Shown: piece after piece, positions 14,385 through 22,871 of the stretch
Numbering within the stretch: the stretch's first letter is position 1
Layout: each line of letters opens with the position of its first letter
Assembly (NCBI GenBank): GCA_017408915.1
Contig: JAFQTS010000082.1
Location: forward strand, 1 to 38,997
Direction of reading: 5' to 3'
Length of the DNA stretch: 38,997 nt
From: Oscillospiraceae bacterium
GTDB lineage: Bacteria > Bacillota > Clostridia > Oscillospirales > Oscillospiraceae
Notes under the pieces: generated by a model
Told to the model about the DNA's origin: nothing
The model's input: the letters and a program-made list of their open reading frames with translations, nothing else
The model's database searches: none
Made by a program: the position numbers and the translations under genes

Positions 14385-14951
14385 TTATCGTTTGCAGGGG
14401 ACGGGCTTCAGGGGGCCGCGAGGCTTCACGGCGCCGGCCATAACAATGGCCTCCTCGTCGCAGGCGCTGACGCACTTGCCGCACTGGGTGCACTCGCTCT
14501 GGTCGATGACGTGGATGAACTTCTTCTTGCCCATGATGGCATCGTCCTCGCACTCGTCCACACAATCACCGCAGCCGATGCAGAGATCCGGCAGGATGTG
14601 GAAGGTGACGAACTTCTTGCACACGCCGGCCTTGCAGCTCTTCTTGGCGATGTGGGCGGCGAAGTCATCGGCGTACTTGTCCAGCATGGCAAGGGCCGTC
14701 TGACCCAGCTCGATACCGTCATCGCACAGGGACTGCTCCACCATCATGGTACACAGCTTCTTCAGCTGCTCCATGTCGGTGGCGCGGGAGCGCTTCATGG
14801 TGATGTCAGCCATGGTCAGCTCCAGCTGGGTAGCGCCCTCGTAACCAAAGACACACTTGCCGCAGTCGGCGCACTTGTGGGTCTTGGCATAGTTCATCAG
14901 CTCATTGACGGGGCACTGCTTATCAGTGAGGTTCAACAGCTTCTCATTCAT
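14385..14951 (-). CDS. Ferredoxin-type electron-transfer protein resembling the NuoF C-terminus
   Basis: Protein of 188 residues. The N-terminal part has C27-x2-C30-x2-C33 and C76, the pattern of the NuoF 4Fe-4S (N3) domain. The C-terminus is an 8-Cys ferredoxin: C124/127/130/134 and C154/157/160/164. This is the tail organisation of HydB/NuoF-type subunits of hydrogenases and formate dehydrogenases, but the FMN/NADH-binding part is missing. It probably passes electrons between the adjacent Fe-S flavoprotein and the flavoprotein reductase. Its ATG overlaps the stop of the upstream gene by one base, so the two are translationally coupled. The longer open frame upstream is not used. Confidence 0.88.
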   Translation of the reverse strand: MNEKLLNLTDKQCPVNELMNYAKTHKCADCGKCVFGYEGATQLELTMADITMKRSRATDMEQLKKLCTMMVEQSLCDDGIELGQTALAMLDKYADDFAAHIAKKSCKAGVCKKFVTFHILPDLCIGCGDCVDECEDDAIMGKKKFIHVIDQSECTQCGKCVSACDEEAIVMAGAVKPRGPLKPVPCKR

Positions 14952-17062
14952 CAGTTGGCACCTCCGTATTCGCTCCACAGCTTCACGGGCGTGAACTGCA
15001 GGCGCAAATCGCACTGCAGGCAGCGCTCGGCCTCGCACTTGGCCTGATCGCAGCTGTAGGTGTGATAGACATCCAGCTCGTCCTTGACGCGCTCATCGGC
15101 GGCGCGGAGGGTCTGCTCCACGCGCTCGAGCTTGCCAAAGCCCTCGATACGACCGATATGGGGATCGGCAGAGCGCTCGCACAGGGTCTCGGCGATCTCG
15201 CCGTCGCCGCCGAGGTAGCGGTCGATGGCGGCGGTCACAAGGCGACCCTGCTGGATGGCCTTGATGACGAAGCTGATACCGGTGATGGCATCGCCTGCGG
15301 CGAACACACCATCCATGCTGGTGTTGAAGCCATCCAGCACAGGGAAGCCGCGCTCGTTCAGCTCGATGCCGAAGTTGTCGAACTCCTGCAGGCCGGTGTG
15401 CTGGCCGGTGGCGAACACGACGCTGTCGCAGGGAACGACGGTCTGGCTACCCTCTTCCACGACCTCGGTGACCTTGCCGGTGGCGCGGTCGTAGGTGGAG
15501 GAGAGGACGGTATGGATACGCAGGCCCGTGACCTTATCGGGCGTACCCTCGATGGCCTCGAAGGAGCGGCCGGGCAGCAGGTTGATGCCCTCTTCGGCGC
15601 CCTCGGTCTGATCGTCCATATCCGCCAGGATCTTGTCAGCCTGCTCCAGGCAGGCCAGATTGACGGTCATGCCCTTGCGGACGAGGCTGCGGGCCACATC
15701 GTAACCCACGGAGCCTGCGCCGATGACGCAGACGGTGTCGCCCAGATAGGACATATCCTTGTTGGCACGGTTGTCAGCCAGCACGTCCATGGCGGTGTAG
15801 ACCTGCTTGAAGTCGGCACCGGGCAGGGGCAGCTTCTTGCCCTTGCTGACGCCCACGGCCACCAGAACGGCGTCGTAGTCCTTCTTCAGGGCAGCAACGT
15901 CGGTGACAGTGCAGTTGACCTCCGCCTTCACGCCGCTGTCGAGGATGTACTGGATCTCCTCCATCACGTCCTCGAGAGGCAGACGATAAGCGGGAATGCC
16001 ACTGGTCATGGGGCCGCCCAGCTGGGGACGCTTCTCCAGCACGGTGACATCGTGACCAAGCTTATTGAGATAGTAAGCAGCGGTGAGACCGCAGGGGCCG
16101 GAGCCAACCACGGCGACACGCTTGCCGGTGCGCTCCTTCATGAAGCCCTTGGCCTTCCAAGCCTGCTCTTCATCATGCTCCACGGCGTAACGCTTCAGGT
16201 TACGGATGCCCATGGGATCGTTGATGTTGCCGCGCTTGCAGCCAGTCTCGCACAGGTGGTTGCAGATGTGGCCCAGCACCAGGGGGAAGGGCACCTTCTC
16301 GCGGATGATGGCCACGGCATCGCCGGGACGACCCTCGCGGATGGCACGGATGTAAGCGGGGATGTCGATATGGGCGGGGCACTCGGCAGAGCAGGGCACC
16401 ACGTTATCGGCATAGGAGGGATACTTCTCCATGAGACCCACGGCATCCACGATGGAGCCGGTGGGGCACACCTCGATGCAGGCGCCGCAGAAACGGCAGC
16501 CGGCGTCGATGAGGGACTTACCCTCGGGGATACCGGCATGGATGCCGGAAGCGTCGCGGACATAGTCCAGCACCTTCACGCCGCGCTTATCCTGGCAGGC
16601 GCGGATGCAGCGGCCGCAGCGGACGCAGCGGGTGAAGAGATGGGAGATGAGAGGATTCTTCTCATCGGTGGGGACGATGCGGGGCTTGAGACGCCAATCC
16701 TCGCCGTTGACGCCCATCACCTGATACAGGCTCTGGAGCTCGCACTTGCCGAACTTGGGGCAACCGGTGCACTCGGAGGGGTGGGTAGCCAGCATCAATT
16801 CCATAGAAGTTCTGCGCACAGCCTCGGCAGCTTCGCTCTTGGTGTTGACCACCATGCCCTCTTCCACGATGGTGGTGCAGGAGGGGACGGCAGCGGCATC
16901 ACCGTTGATGCTCACGCTGCACAGGCGGCAACCACCCTTGGCCTCAAGGTCAGGGTGGTCGCACAGATGGGGGATATAGATCCCCGCATCCAGCGCCGCA
17001 TGCAGAACAGACTGACCCTCGCGGGCCTCGACGGTCTTGCCGTCGATCGTCAGTTTGATCAT
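14951..17062 (-). CDS. NAD(P)H-linked Fe-S flavoprotein: NuoG-like N-terminus fused to GltD-like oxidoreductase
   Basis: Fusion of 703 residues. Domains in order: a plant-type 2Fe-2S ferredoxin (C34, C45, C48, C62); the NuoG His-Cys site (H94, C98, C101, C107); two 4Fe-4S sites (C146/149/152/156 and C189/192/195/199); then a glutamate-synthase small-subunit-like module with its own Cys-rich start (C224-C275), the FAD site VVGSGPCG (318-325) and the NAD(P) site VIGAGSVG near 455. It probably takes electrons from NAD(P)H and feeds a chain of clusters. It is not a glutamate synthase, since no large subunit is present. With the ferredoxin downstream and the FAD reductase upstream it forms a soluble reductase system. 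Confidence 0.88.
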   Translation of the reverse strand: MIKLTIDGKTVEAREGQSVLHAALDAGIYIPHLCDHPDLEAKGGCRLCSVSINGDAAAVPSCTTIVEEGMVVNTKSEAAEAVRRTSMELMLATHPSECTGCPKFGKCELQSLYQVMGVNGEDWRLKPRIVPTDEKNPLISHLFTRCVRCGRCIRACQDKRGVKVLDYVRDASGIHAGIPEGKSLIDAGCRFCGACIEVCPTGSIVDAVGLMEKYPSYADNVVPCSAECPAHIDIPAYIRAIREGRPGDAVAIIREKVPFPLVLGHICNHLCETGCKRGNINDPMGIRNLKRYAVEHDEEQAWKAKGFMKERTGKRVAVVGSGPCGLTAAYYLNKLGHDVTVLEKRPQLGGPMTSGIPAYRLPLEDVMEEIQYILDSGVKAEVNCTVTDVAALKKDYDAVLVAVGVSKGKKLPLPGADFKQVYTAMDVLADNRANKDMSYLGDTVCVIGAGSVGYDVARSLVRKGMTVNLACLEQADKILADMDDQTEGAEEGINLLPGRSFEAIEGTPDKVTGLRIHTVLSSTYDRATGKVTEVVEEGSQTVVPCDSVVFATGQHTGLQEFDNFGIELNERGFPVLDGFNTSMDGVFAAGDAITGISFVIKAIQQGRLVTAAIDRYLGGDGEIAETLCERSADPHIGRIEGFGKLERVEQTLRAADERVKDELDVYHTYSCDQAKCEAERCLQCDLRLQFTPVKLWSEYGGAN

Positions 17063-17094
17063 AGCTTTATCGTTTCCTTACGTGTTTTCTTGAT

Positions 17095-18579
17095 TTACCA
17101 AGCGTTGACCTTGGAAGCAACATCCTCAGCAGCCATACGGCCGGAGTTCAGGCAGAAGCCCATGGTGTTGCCGGGCAGGGTGAAGGGATAGCTGTCGCCG
17201 AAGATGGAGCAGGCATCGGTACCGACGCAGTACAGGCCGGGGATGACCTTGCCGTCCTCGGTCAGAACCTGCAGCTTGTGGTTGACCTTGACGCCGCCCA
17301 GAGAACCGTAGGCGCCAACGTGCTGACGGCAGGCATAGAAGGGGCCCTTCTCGATGGGCTCCATGTAGTGACGATCCTTCTCGAACAGCTCATCGAAGCC
17401 GGCGGCGCACATCTCGTTGTACTCCTCGACCTGAGCCACCAAACCCTCGACGTCGATGCCCATCTTCTCAGCCAGCTCCTCGAGGGTGTCGGCCTTGTTG
17501 ACGTTCTCGTAACCGGCGGCGATGTCACGCTCCAGCTCCTCCTCGAACACCTCGTACATGTTCAGGGGATGGACGCGGGAGATGATGTCGGGACCGTGCT
17601 TCTTATACTTCTTCAGCAGCTTGGAGTCCATGATGATGAAGGCGCACTTGCCGGGCTGGGAAGCGATGGCGTTACCGGTGAAGGTGGTGTTCGCGATCTG
17701 ATCCTCGGGCATGAAGCGCTGACCGTCACGGTTGACCCACAGGCAGGGCTGACGGAAAGCACCGTCCATGACGAAGTGGTTCATGTTGTCGGGCAGCTGA
17801 TACATGATCTCCATGATCATGGGAGTCTTGCCTGCGCCGGCAGCCCAGCACATCTTGATGCCCTCACCGCGCATGCCGGGGATGGCGAAGTTGTGGATGG
17901 TCTTGCCGTACTCGAAGCCGGTGCACTCCTGGATCATCTGGGGGTTCTCGCCGAAGCCGCCGGTGGCAACGATGACGCTGCCGGCACGAGCCTCGATCTC
18001 CTCGCCGTTCTTATCAACAGCGATGACACCGACAACGGCGCCGTCCTCAACGATCAGGCTCTTAACGGGGGTCTCCATCTGGAAGTCAGCGCCCTGCTCC
18101 TTGGCATACTCGGTCAGCTTCTTGGTCATAGCGGTAGCAGCACGGGGGCCGGGACGACCGCCGCCCTCGGGGACGACGATGTGCCAGGTGAACTCACCGT
18201 CGGAGTAAGCGCGGGTATCCTCGGGAGCGGTGAACATACGCTCAACGCCGGCGAACTGGACACCAACGGTATCCTCCAGCCAGTCGATGGTGGAGCCGGA
18301 CTTGAAGTAGTAGTCACGGACCAGACGGGCGTTGACATTGTAGTGGGTGTAGAACATGTGCTTACGGAAAGCCTCACCGGGGGTCAGAGCGACCATGGAC
18401 TGGCGCTGGATGCGGGAACCGATACCCAGGGGGCCCATACCCATGTTGGCGGCACCACCGGTGTTGTTGCTCTTCTCAAAAACGAGGGTCTTCAGACCGT
18501 TCTCAGCGGCGGTAGCAGCGGCGGACAGACCGGACAGACCGGCTGCGACGACGATGACATCAGCTTCCATCTTCTTCAT
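17095..18579 (-). CDS. FAD-dependent reductase of the fumarate reductase/3-ketosteroid dehydrogenase superfamily
   Basis: Flavoprotein of 494 residues and first gene of the redox-carrier operon. The N-terminal FAD motif is VVAAGLSGLSAA, with Ala in place of the first Gly of GxGxxG. The C-terminus has GLYCVGTDACS and GNTMGFCLNSGR, the second half of the FAD site. Active-site residues of true fumarate reductases are missing: the HxTMGG segment reads AYGSLGG (about 424-430) and the HGANRLGG segment reads YPFTLPGNT. It therefore reduces or oxidises something else, perhaps an enoyl or ring double bond, possibly carrier-bound. No secretion signal or haem motif is present, so it acts in the cytoplasm. 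AAGGAG lies 9 bases upstream of the start. Confidence 0.85.
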   Translation of the reverse strand: MKKMEADVIVVAAGLSGLSAAATAAENGLKTLVFEKSNNTGGAANMGMGPLGIGSRIQRQSMVALTPGEAFRKHMFYTHYNVNARLVRDYYFKSGSTIDWLEDTVGVQFAGVERMFTAPEDTRAYSDGEFTWHIVVPEGGGRPGPRAATAMTKKLTEYAKEQGADFQMETPVKSLIVEDGAVVGVIAVDKNGEEIEARAGSVIVATGGFGENPQMIQECTGFEYGKTIHNFAIPGMRGEGIKMCWAAGAGKTPMIMEIMYQLPDNMNHFVMDGAFRQPCLWVNRDGQRFMPEDQIANTTFTGNAIASQPGKCAFIIMDSKLLKKYKKHGPDIISRVHPLNMYEVFEEELERDIAAGYENVNKADTLEELAEKMGIDVEGLVAQVEEYNEMCAAGFDELFEKDRHYMEPIEKGPFYACRQHVGAYGSLGGVKVNHKLQVLTEDGKVIPGLYCVGTDACSIFGDSYPFTLPGNTMGFCLNSGRMAAEDVASKVNAW

Positions 18580-18896
18580 GACAATATTCTCCTTAAAAAA
18601 ATATTTTTTGGGGTCTCTTCCTTGGGGTTACTACGTTAAAACGGATCGAAAGACCGTCTTGAACTACAACTTGCTGCGCCGGGGTTTATTCTCCTGCATT
18701 TTGGACTACAGCGTTCAACTTTCATACAACCCTGACAAAATGTAGAATTTATACAAAAAAGGTAAACATAGTAGCCCAATTTGTGCATTATCATATACAT
18801 TATAAAAAAAGCCATCGGATTCGTCATCCGATGGCTGTCAAATATGAAGGTTGCTAAATGTCCTATTTTGCAACGTTTGTAGGAAAGGTTTCCTGA
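18580..18896. promoter_or_regulatory. Leader and promoter region of the redox-carrier operon
   Basis: 317-bp gap with no gene seen. It holds the terminator of the pucR gene and about 220 bases upstream of the flavoprotein gene. No consensus -35/-10 pair stands out; TTTACC (18761-18766) with TACATT 16 bases on is the best minus-strand candidate. AAAAGGTAAACA at 18757-18768 resembles half of the HxlR element at 10494-10505 (11 of 12 identical). Confidence 0.4.
18803..18836 (-). terminator. Terminator of the pucR gene
   Basis: An 11-bp stem (18810-18820 with 18826-18836) followed by seven T on the minus strand, 60 bases after the stop codon. Confidence 0.88.
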
Positions 18897-20156
18897 TTAT
18901 AGAAAATCGCCGCTTTCCACCGTCCCACGGCGTTTCAGATAGTCCATCATGCGGAAGGAAAACTCGTAGGCAAAGAGGCGGTCGGCATCGTAAATATCCA
19001 CATCCAGGATCTCCGCGATCTTGTTCATGCGGTAGAAAAAGGTACTCTTATGGATGTGGAGCTGCTCGGAGGCGGCAGAGGCGCTGCGGCCGCAGGCGAT
19101 ATAGGTGCGGAGAGTCTGCAAAAGGTCGGTGCGGTACTTTTTATCGTACCCTGCGATGATGCGGATGTCGGGGAAGATCTTGGAGCGCATACGATCACGG
19201 TCGTGGCGGGAGAACATATGGTTGACATACTCCTGCTCATAGTCGTAGATGCGGATATTGTCGGTAATGCTCTCCAAGCAAGCCTCCGCCTGTTCCATAG
19301 CAAAACGGATATCCAGCAGCGAGGTATGGTAAAAGCTGACGCCGCAGATCATGCAGTTGAACTCCAAAAATTTCTCCAACGCTTGTCTGTCACGGTCGCG
19401 GAAGGGACGGGGTTCGGCACTGGGCAGCAGCAGACACAGCTTTCCCTGCACCACGCCTACCATGCCCTCGGGGAAAATGCTCAGGAGCTGATCGTAGTAA
19501 TACTTGCTGGCGGCGTGGACATTCTCGGGGTCGTCAAAAGAGAAGCACAGCATGAAGTAGTAGGGCTGGGCCTTGCGGTTGAGCTGGCGGAGGCGGCGCT
19601 CGGCGAATTCCTCGGAGCTGAAGTGACCACTGAGGAGCTCCTGCAGGAAGTACTCGTACTTCAAGCCGCTCTCCACGGCAAAGGCGTCGTTCTTCTGCAT
19701 CTCGATGGCCAGCACCTGACCGAGATACTCCACCACCTCCAGATCAAGAGAGGTAAAGCCACTCTCGCGACCCGGGGAGAACACATAGGCCACCACGGCG
19801 CGGTTGATACGGACGGGCTGGAACAAGATCTCGTTGGGGAAGCGGGAGTCGCGGCACACGAAAGGACGGTGAGACTCCATGATGTGGGCCATGTGGTTTT
19901 TCTGCTCCATCTCCTCGGAGAGGTCCAGTTTCAAATACTGCTTGCCGTTCATCATGTCGAAGTCGTCGGGGGCCATGACGGTGGGGGTGGGCACGGCAGC
20001 CATGACACCGAAACTGGTGTCGCACAGCGTCATGGGCAGATGCACCACATCATAGGCGATACGCATATAGTGCTGCAGAGAATGCTTCGACTGCAAGGCG
20101 GTAAACAGTTCACGCTTGGCTCGTTCCAGTTCCTGCTGCAGTTTCTCCTTGGTCAT
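18897..20156 (-). CDS. PucR/CdaR-type transcription regulator
   Basis: Regulator of 419 residues with a sensor-like N-terminal region and the C-terminal PucR helix-turn-helix (LLQTLRTYIACGRSASAA, then LHIHKSTFFYRMNKIAEIL). This helix-turn-helix type is found in activators and repressors of purine, sugar-acid and aromatic catabolism. The middle part resembles the GGDEF-like CdaR domain. The gene has its own promoter, whose spacer holds a palindrome that recurs upstream of the CocE operon, suggesting autorepression and control of that operon. AGAGGAGGT precedes the start. Confidence 0.88.
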   Translation of the reverse strand: MTKEKLQQELERAKRELFTALQSKHSLQHYMRIAYDVVHLPMTLCDTSFGVMAAVPTPTVMAPDDFDMMNGKQYLKLDLSEEMEQKNHMAHIMESHRPFVCRDSRFPNEILFQPVRINRAVVAYVFSPGRESGFTSLDLEVVEYLGQVLAIEMQKNDAFAVESGLKYEYFLQELLSGHFSSEEFAERRLRQLNRKAQPYYFMLCFSFDDPENVHAASKYYYDQLLSIFPEGMVGVVQGKLCLLLPSAEPRPFRDRDRQALEKFLEFNCMICGVSFYHTSLLDIRFAMEQAEACLESITDNIRIYDYEQEYVNHMFSRHDRDRMRSKIFPDIRIIAGYDKKYRTDLLQTLRTYIACGRSASAASEQLHIHKSTFFYRMNKIAEILDVDIYDADRLFAYEFSFRMMDYLKRRGTVESGDFL

Positions 20157-20196
20157 AGGACTACCTCCTCTTCCCTTCTCATTTTTCTTACTCTAT

Positions 20197-20225
20197 AGTA
20201 TATCCGACAAAGGTCGGAAAATCAA
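20197..20225 (-). promoter_or_regulatory. Promoter of pucR
   Basis: Minus strand: TTGATT (20220-20225), exactly 17 bp, then TATACT (20197-20202). The spacer is almost completely filled by the palindrome at 20203-20218. Confidence 0.7.
20201..20220 (-). promoter_or_regulatory. Candidate PucR operator in its own promoter
   Basis: Minus strand TTTCCGACCTTTGTCGGATA contains the perfect palindrome TCCGAC-N4-GTCGGA. It is identical at 18 of 20 positions to the site at 24769-24788. Its place between -35 and -10 implies repression. Confidence 0.65.
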
Positions 20226-20226
20226 G

Positions 20227-20264
20227 CAAAAAGAATGACGGACGCCGATAAAAGCGTCCGTCAT
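20227..20264 (-). terminator. Terminator of the CocE-PPTase-Pta-hydrolase operon
   Basis: An 11-bp stem (20235-20245 with 20254-20264) followed by TCTTTTT on the minus strand, 19 bases after the alpha/beta hydrolase stop. It separates this operon from pucR. Confidence 0.88.
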
Positions 20265-20283
20265 TTGTTGAAAGGGGATTTTA

Positions 20284-21111
20284 TTACCGCAGTTTAAGGA
20301 GGGGCAATACCTCACGGGCAAAGACCTCGGGGATCTCGCGGGCGGCGTTGTGACCGCCGGAGACAACATGCAAAGGACAATCCAGCAGCTTGGACACACG
20401 CTCGGCACAGACCCAAAGGGGCATGCCCTCGCTGTCGCTGCCACGGAGGAGGGCGGGATGCACCTCGGCGGGCAGGGAGGGTACCATGAGGTCACGGTCG
20501 AAGCCGTGGCGGAACTCATAGCGCATGAACTGGAGGCCGTTGGTCATAAAGTTGTCCATTTCCGCCTCGGTCATAGGCTTGTCGGCAGTAGAGGAGCATT
20601 CCGAGAGGAACAGCAGGAAGCGGTTGAGGGCGCGGGTGAACTTGCCCTTATCCAAGGACTGATGGATGCTCTCAATATGCTCCCAGCCGGTGCGGTCATC
20701 CTCCATCAAAGCGTAAATAGGGGGCTCATGGATGAGGACGCGCTCCACCAGCTCGGGGTGATAGCCTGCGAAGAAGCCGGCGATGGCACCGCCGCAGCTG
20801 CAGCCGATGACGACAGCCTTCTCATCGGGGGCGAGGCTCTCCACCACGAAGGCGGCATCGTCGCCCTGCCCGATGAAATACTCCTTGCAGCTCTGACCCT
20901 CGGGGTCAGTGCCGCGGACGGAGCGGCCAAAGCCGCTGCGGTCATAGGAGATGACGCGGTAGTGCTCGGCCAAGTAGGGGCCAAGCTCATAGAAGAACTC
21001 GCTGTCCACCGCGGCGCCGTGGATCAGCAGCAGCGGCTGACCCTCACCCACGGTACGGCAGAAAAAGGTGCTGCCATCATCGCGGTGAAGGAGATGTTCC
21101 TGCCACTGCAT
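20284..21111 (-). CDS. Alpha/beta hydrolase
   Basis: Cytoplasmic serine hydrolase of 275 residues. Oxyanion motif IHGAA (30-34), nucleophile elbow GCSCGG with S105, probable acid D226 and H254 (SGGHN). It resembles MhpC/proline-iminopeptidase-like hydrolases; possible reactions are thioester, ester, lactone or C-C bond cleavage. It starts three bases after the phosphotransacetylase stop, so the two are translationally coupled, which favours a role on an acyl or thioester intermediate, perhaps release from the carrier protein. The substrate cannot be read from the sequence. Confidence 0.85.
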   Translation of the reverse strand: MQWQEHLLHRDDGSTFFCRTVGEGQPLLLIHGAAVDSEFFYELGPYLAEHYRVISYDRSGFGRSVRGTDPEGQSCKEYFIGQGDDAAFVVESLAPDEKAVVIGCSCGGAIAGFFAGYHPELVERVLIHEPPIYALMEDDRTGWEHIESIHQSLDKGKFTRALNRFLLFLSECSSTADKPMTEAEMDNFMTNGLQFMRYEFRHGFDRDLMVPSLPAEVHPALLRGSDSEGMPLWVCAERVSKLLDCPLHVVSGGHNAAREIPEVFAREVLPLLKLR

Positions 21112-21114
21112 GGC

Positions 21115-22119
21115 TTACTTCTTCATGCCCGCAGCGCGGACGGCGGAGATGACGATGTTGCCCTTCAGCTCAGACACGGGAGCGCCGCGGGAGCAGTCGC
21201 ACACGATCTTGCGGAAGCCCTGCAGCATGGGGCCGTAGGCGTCAGCCTTACCGAACTGCTGGATCAGCTTCACGGCGATGTTGCCCACGTTCAGGTCGGG
21301 CCAGACGAGGACGTTGGCGCGACCTGCCACCTTGCTCTCCTCCTTGACCTTCTTGGCGGCCACGGCGGGAACGATGGCGGCATCCAGCTGGAACTCACCC
21401 TCGATAGCCAGATCGGGACGGCGCTCGTTGGCAATGCGGGCGGCCTCGATGACCTTGTCGATCAGCTCACCGGAGCCGCTGCCCTTGGTGGAGTAGCAGA
21501 CCATGGCGGCGCGGGGCTCCCAGTCCAGCAGGGCGCTGACGGTGTCGCAGGCGGAGATGGCGATGGAGGCCAGCTGCTCGGCGTCGGGGTTGGTGCACAC
21601 GGCGCTGTCGCCGATAGCCAGCAGAGAACCCTCGCTGCCCTCGTAGCCGGGGATGTCGCAGATACCGATGGAGGAGATGGTTGCGCCCTCCTGCATGCCG
21701 ATGACGTTCTGAGCCGCCAGCAGCACGTCGCCGGTGCTGTAGTCGATACCGGCGAAGGTAACGTCAGCCATATCCAGAGCCTGCATGACCACGGAGAAGT
21801 ACAGGGTGTTCTTCATGCGGCGGTTCAGAGCCTTCTCGCTCAGCTCGCAAGAGGGCAGAGCCAGATACTTGGCAATGAGGTCAGCCTTCACAGCCTCGTC
21901 GGTGGTGTCCACGAAGGAGAACACGCTCTCATCGTAGCCGCGCTCAGCGCACAGAGCCTTCAGAGCAGCGGTGTCACCCACCAGAATGGGCAGGATGTAG
22001 CCCTCGGTGGCGCACTCGTAAGCGGCCTGCATGATCTTCTCATTGTCGCCCTCGGGGAAAGCCACGCGCTGGGGAGCCAGCTTGGCCTTCTCATAAATCT
22101 TATCCAGAATGTTAGCCAT
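21115..22119 (-). CDS. pta: Phosphate acetyl/butyryltransferase
   Basis: Enzyme of 334 residues that exchanges an acyl thioester and phosphate for an acyl phosphate, which a kinase turns into ATP. Family signs are RVAFPEGDNEKIMQAA at the N-terminus, YSTKGSGSGELIDKV in the middle and VWPDLNVGNIAVKLIQQ near the C-terminus. Length and motifs are nearer to phosphotransacetylase than to phosphate butyryltransferase, but the only kinase in the window is butyrate kinase. ATG 22119 is chosen (AGGAAGG upstream). It sits between the phosphopantetheinyl transferase and the alpha/beta hydrolase, so acyl-carrier-protein substrates should be considered. Confidence 0.9.
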   Translation of the reverse strand: MANILDKIYEKAKLAPQRVAFPEGDNEKIMQAAYECATEGYILPILVGDTAALKALCAERGYDESVFSFVDTTDEAVKADLIAKYLALPSCELSEKALNRRMKNTLYFSVVMQALDMADVTFAGIDYSTGDVLLAAQNVIGMQEGATISSIGICDIPGYEGSEGSLLAIGDSAVCTNPDAEQLASIAISACDTVSALLDWEPRAAMVCYSTKGSGSGELIDKVIEAARIANERRPDLAIEGEFQLDAAIVPAVAAKKVKEESKVAGRANVLVWPDLNVGNIAVKLIQQFGKADAYGPMLQGFRKIVCDCSRGAPVSELKGNIVISAVRAAGMKK

Positions 22120-22144
22120 TGTTTTTATTTCCTTCCTAATGATT

Positions 22145-22756
22145 TCAATCTTGTAATACATCCTCCGCCGTCAGTACCCGCAGCGTAATGTTGAGGGGCG
22201 AGGCGGCGGCGCAGGTGACGATATGCCCTTCATAGGTGCGGCTGTCCCAGTGCCACACCCCGTCCTCTTCCAAAAGGGAGAAGTCGCGGCGGGGAATGGC
22301 AAGGCCGCAGCCCTCGGCTTTCAGCGCACTTTCAAGCCGCGTCCACAAAAGACAGTAGTCCGCGCCGGAGGTGTGTTCCCCCAGCCACGCCATCTCCTCC
22401 CCCGTCAGCATTTTGCGGGGCAGCACATCGGGGCGCAGGGCGGGCTCAATGTCCACGCCTATAGCCTCGTCCTTCCCCACCAGCAAGGCGGCATAGGAGC
22501 CGGCGTAGGAGAGGTTGAACTCAGGGCCCTCGGGCAGAGAGGGCTTGCCGAACTCGCCGATGGAGAACACGGATTCATCCGTTACCCCCAGTCCATAGCG
22601 GAGGAGGGCACCGGCGGCGCACTGGAGAAGGCAGTCCTTCTCCTCCACCATGTGCTCGGCAACGGCGCGGCGGCGGGCGCAGAGGCGGAAAAGTGCCTCT
22701 TCTTTATGGTCCGCCAGCAGGCGGGCGTTTAGCAAATACAGCGTAGCCTCGGTCAT
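22145..22756 (-). CDS. 4'-phosphopantetheinyl transferase (Sfp type)
   Basis: Enzyme of 203 residues that transfers phosphopantetheine from CoA to a carrier-protein serine. Motifs are GVDIEPALR with magnesium ligands D102 and E104, and LWTRLESALK with E142 and K146. The canonical WxxKE lysine is replaced by L141. The N-terminal half is short but carries NLSYAGSYAA, the usual NLSH-type segment. Sfp-type enzymes usually serve dedicated carriers; the obvious client is the carrier protein at 14093-14332. The ribosome binding site is weak (GAGAG). The stop is 25 bases before the phosphotransacetylase start, in the same operon. Confidence 0.88.
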   Translation of the reverse strand: MTEATLYLLNARLLADHKEEALFRLCARRRAVAEHMVEEKDCLLQCAAGALLRYGLGVTDESVFSIGEFGKPSLPEGPEFNLSYAGSYAALLVGKDEAIGVDIEPALRPDVLPRKMLTGEEMAWLGEHTSGADYCLLWTRLESALKAEGCGLAIPRRDFSLLEEDGVWHWDSRTYEGHIVTCAAASPLNITLRVLTAEDVLQD

Positions 22757-22780
22757 ATGGCACTCTCATTTCAAGCGGCA

Positions 22781-22857
22781 AATCGCCGGAGAGCAGATGC
22801 TCCCCGGCGATTGAAGGGATGTAGGTGTTACTGAGAGCGCGGGAGCGCATCTCTCAG
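22781..22857 (-). other. Two intercistronic hairpins between the CocE and PPTase genes
   Basis: One hairpin has a 9-bp stem AATCGCCGG/CCGGCGATT extended by GAGC/GCTC (22781-22812). The other is CTGAGAG/CTCTCAG with an inner GCGC/GCGC (22831-22857). Neither has a T-run on the minus strand, so they probably tune or protect the operon mRNA. Confidence 0.5.
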
Positions 22858-22871
22858 CAATGCGTTACGAC

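Noticed and set aside
14951..17062. Glutamate synthase small subunit
   Set aside because: Only the C-terminal half is GltD-like; the NuoG-type N-terminus and absence of a large subunit point to another electron acceptor.
15062..17191. Very long plus-strand frames opposite the minus-strand genes (also at 8361-10010, 20350-22188, 22860-24671, 26313-28472, 29239-30864)
   Set aside because: The GC-rich codon bias of the real genes leaves the opposite strand open. The translations are low-complexity (rich in Gly, Val, His, Asp, Ala), show no family motifs and have no ribosome binding sites.
17095..18579. Fumarate reductase flavoprotein
   Set aside because: Superfamily member, but the substrate-binding His and Arg segments are replaced (AYGSLGG and YPFTLPGNT).
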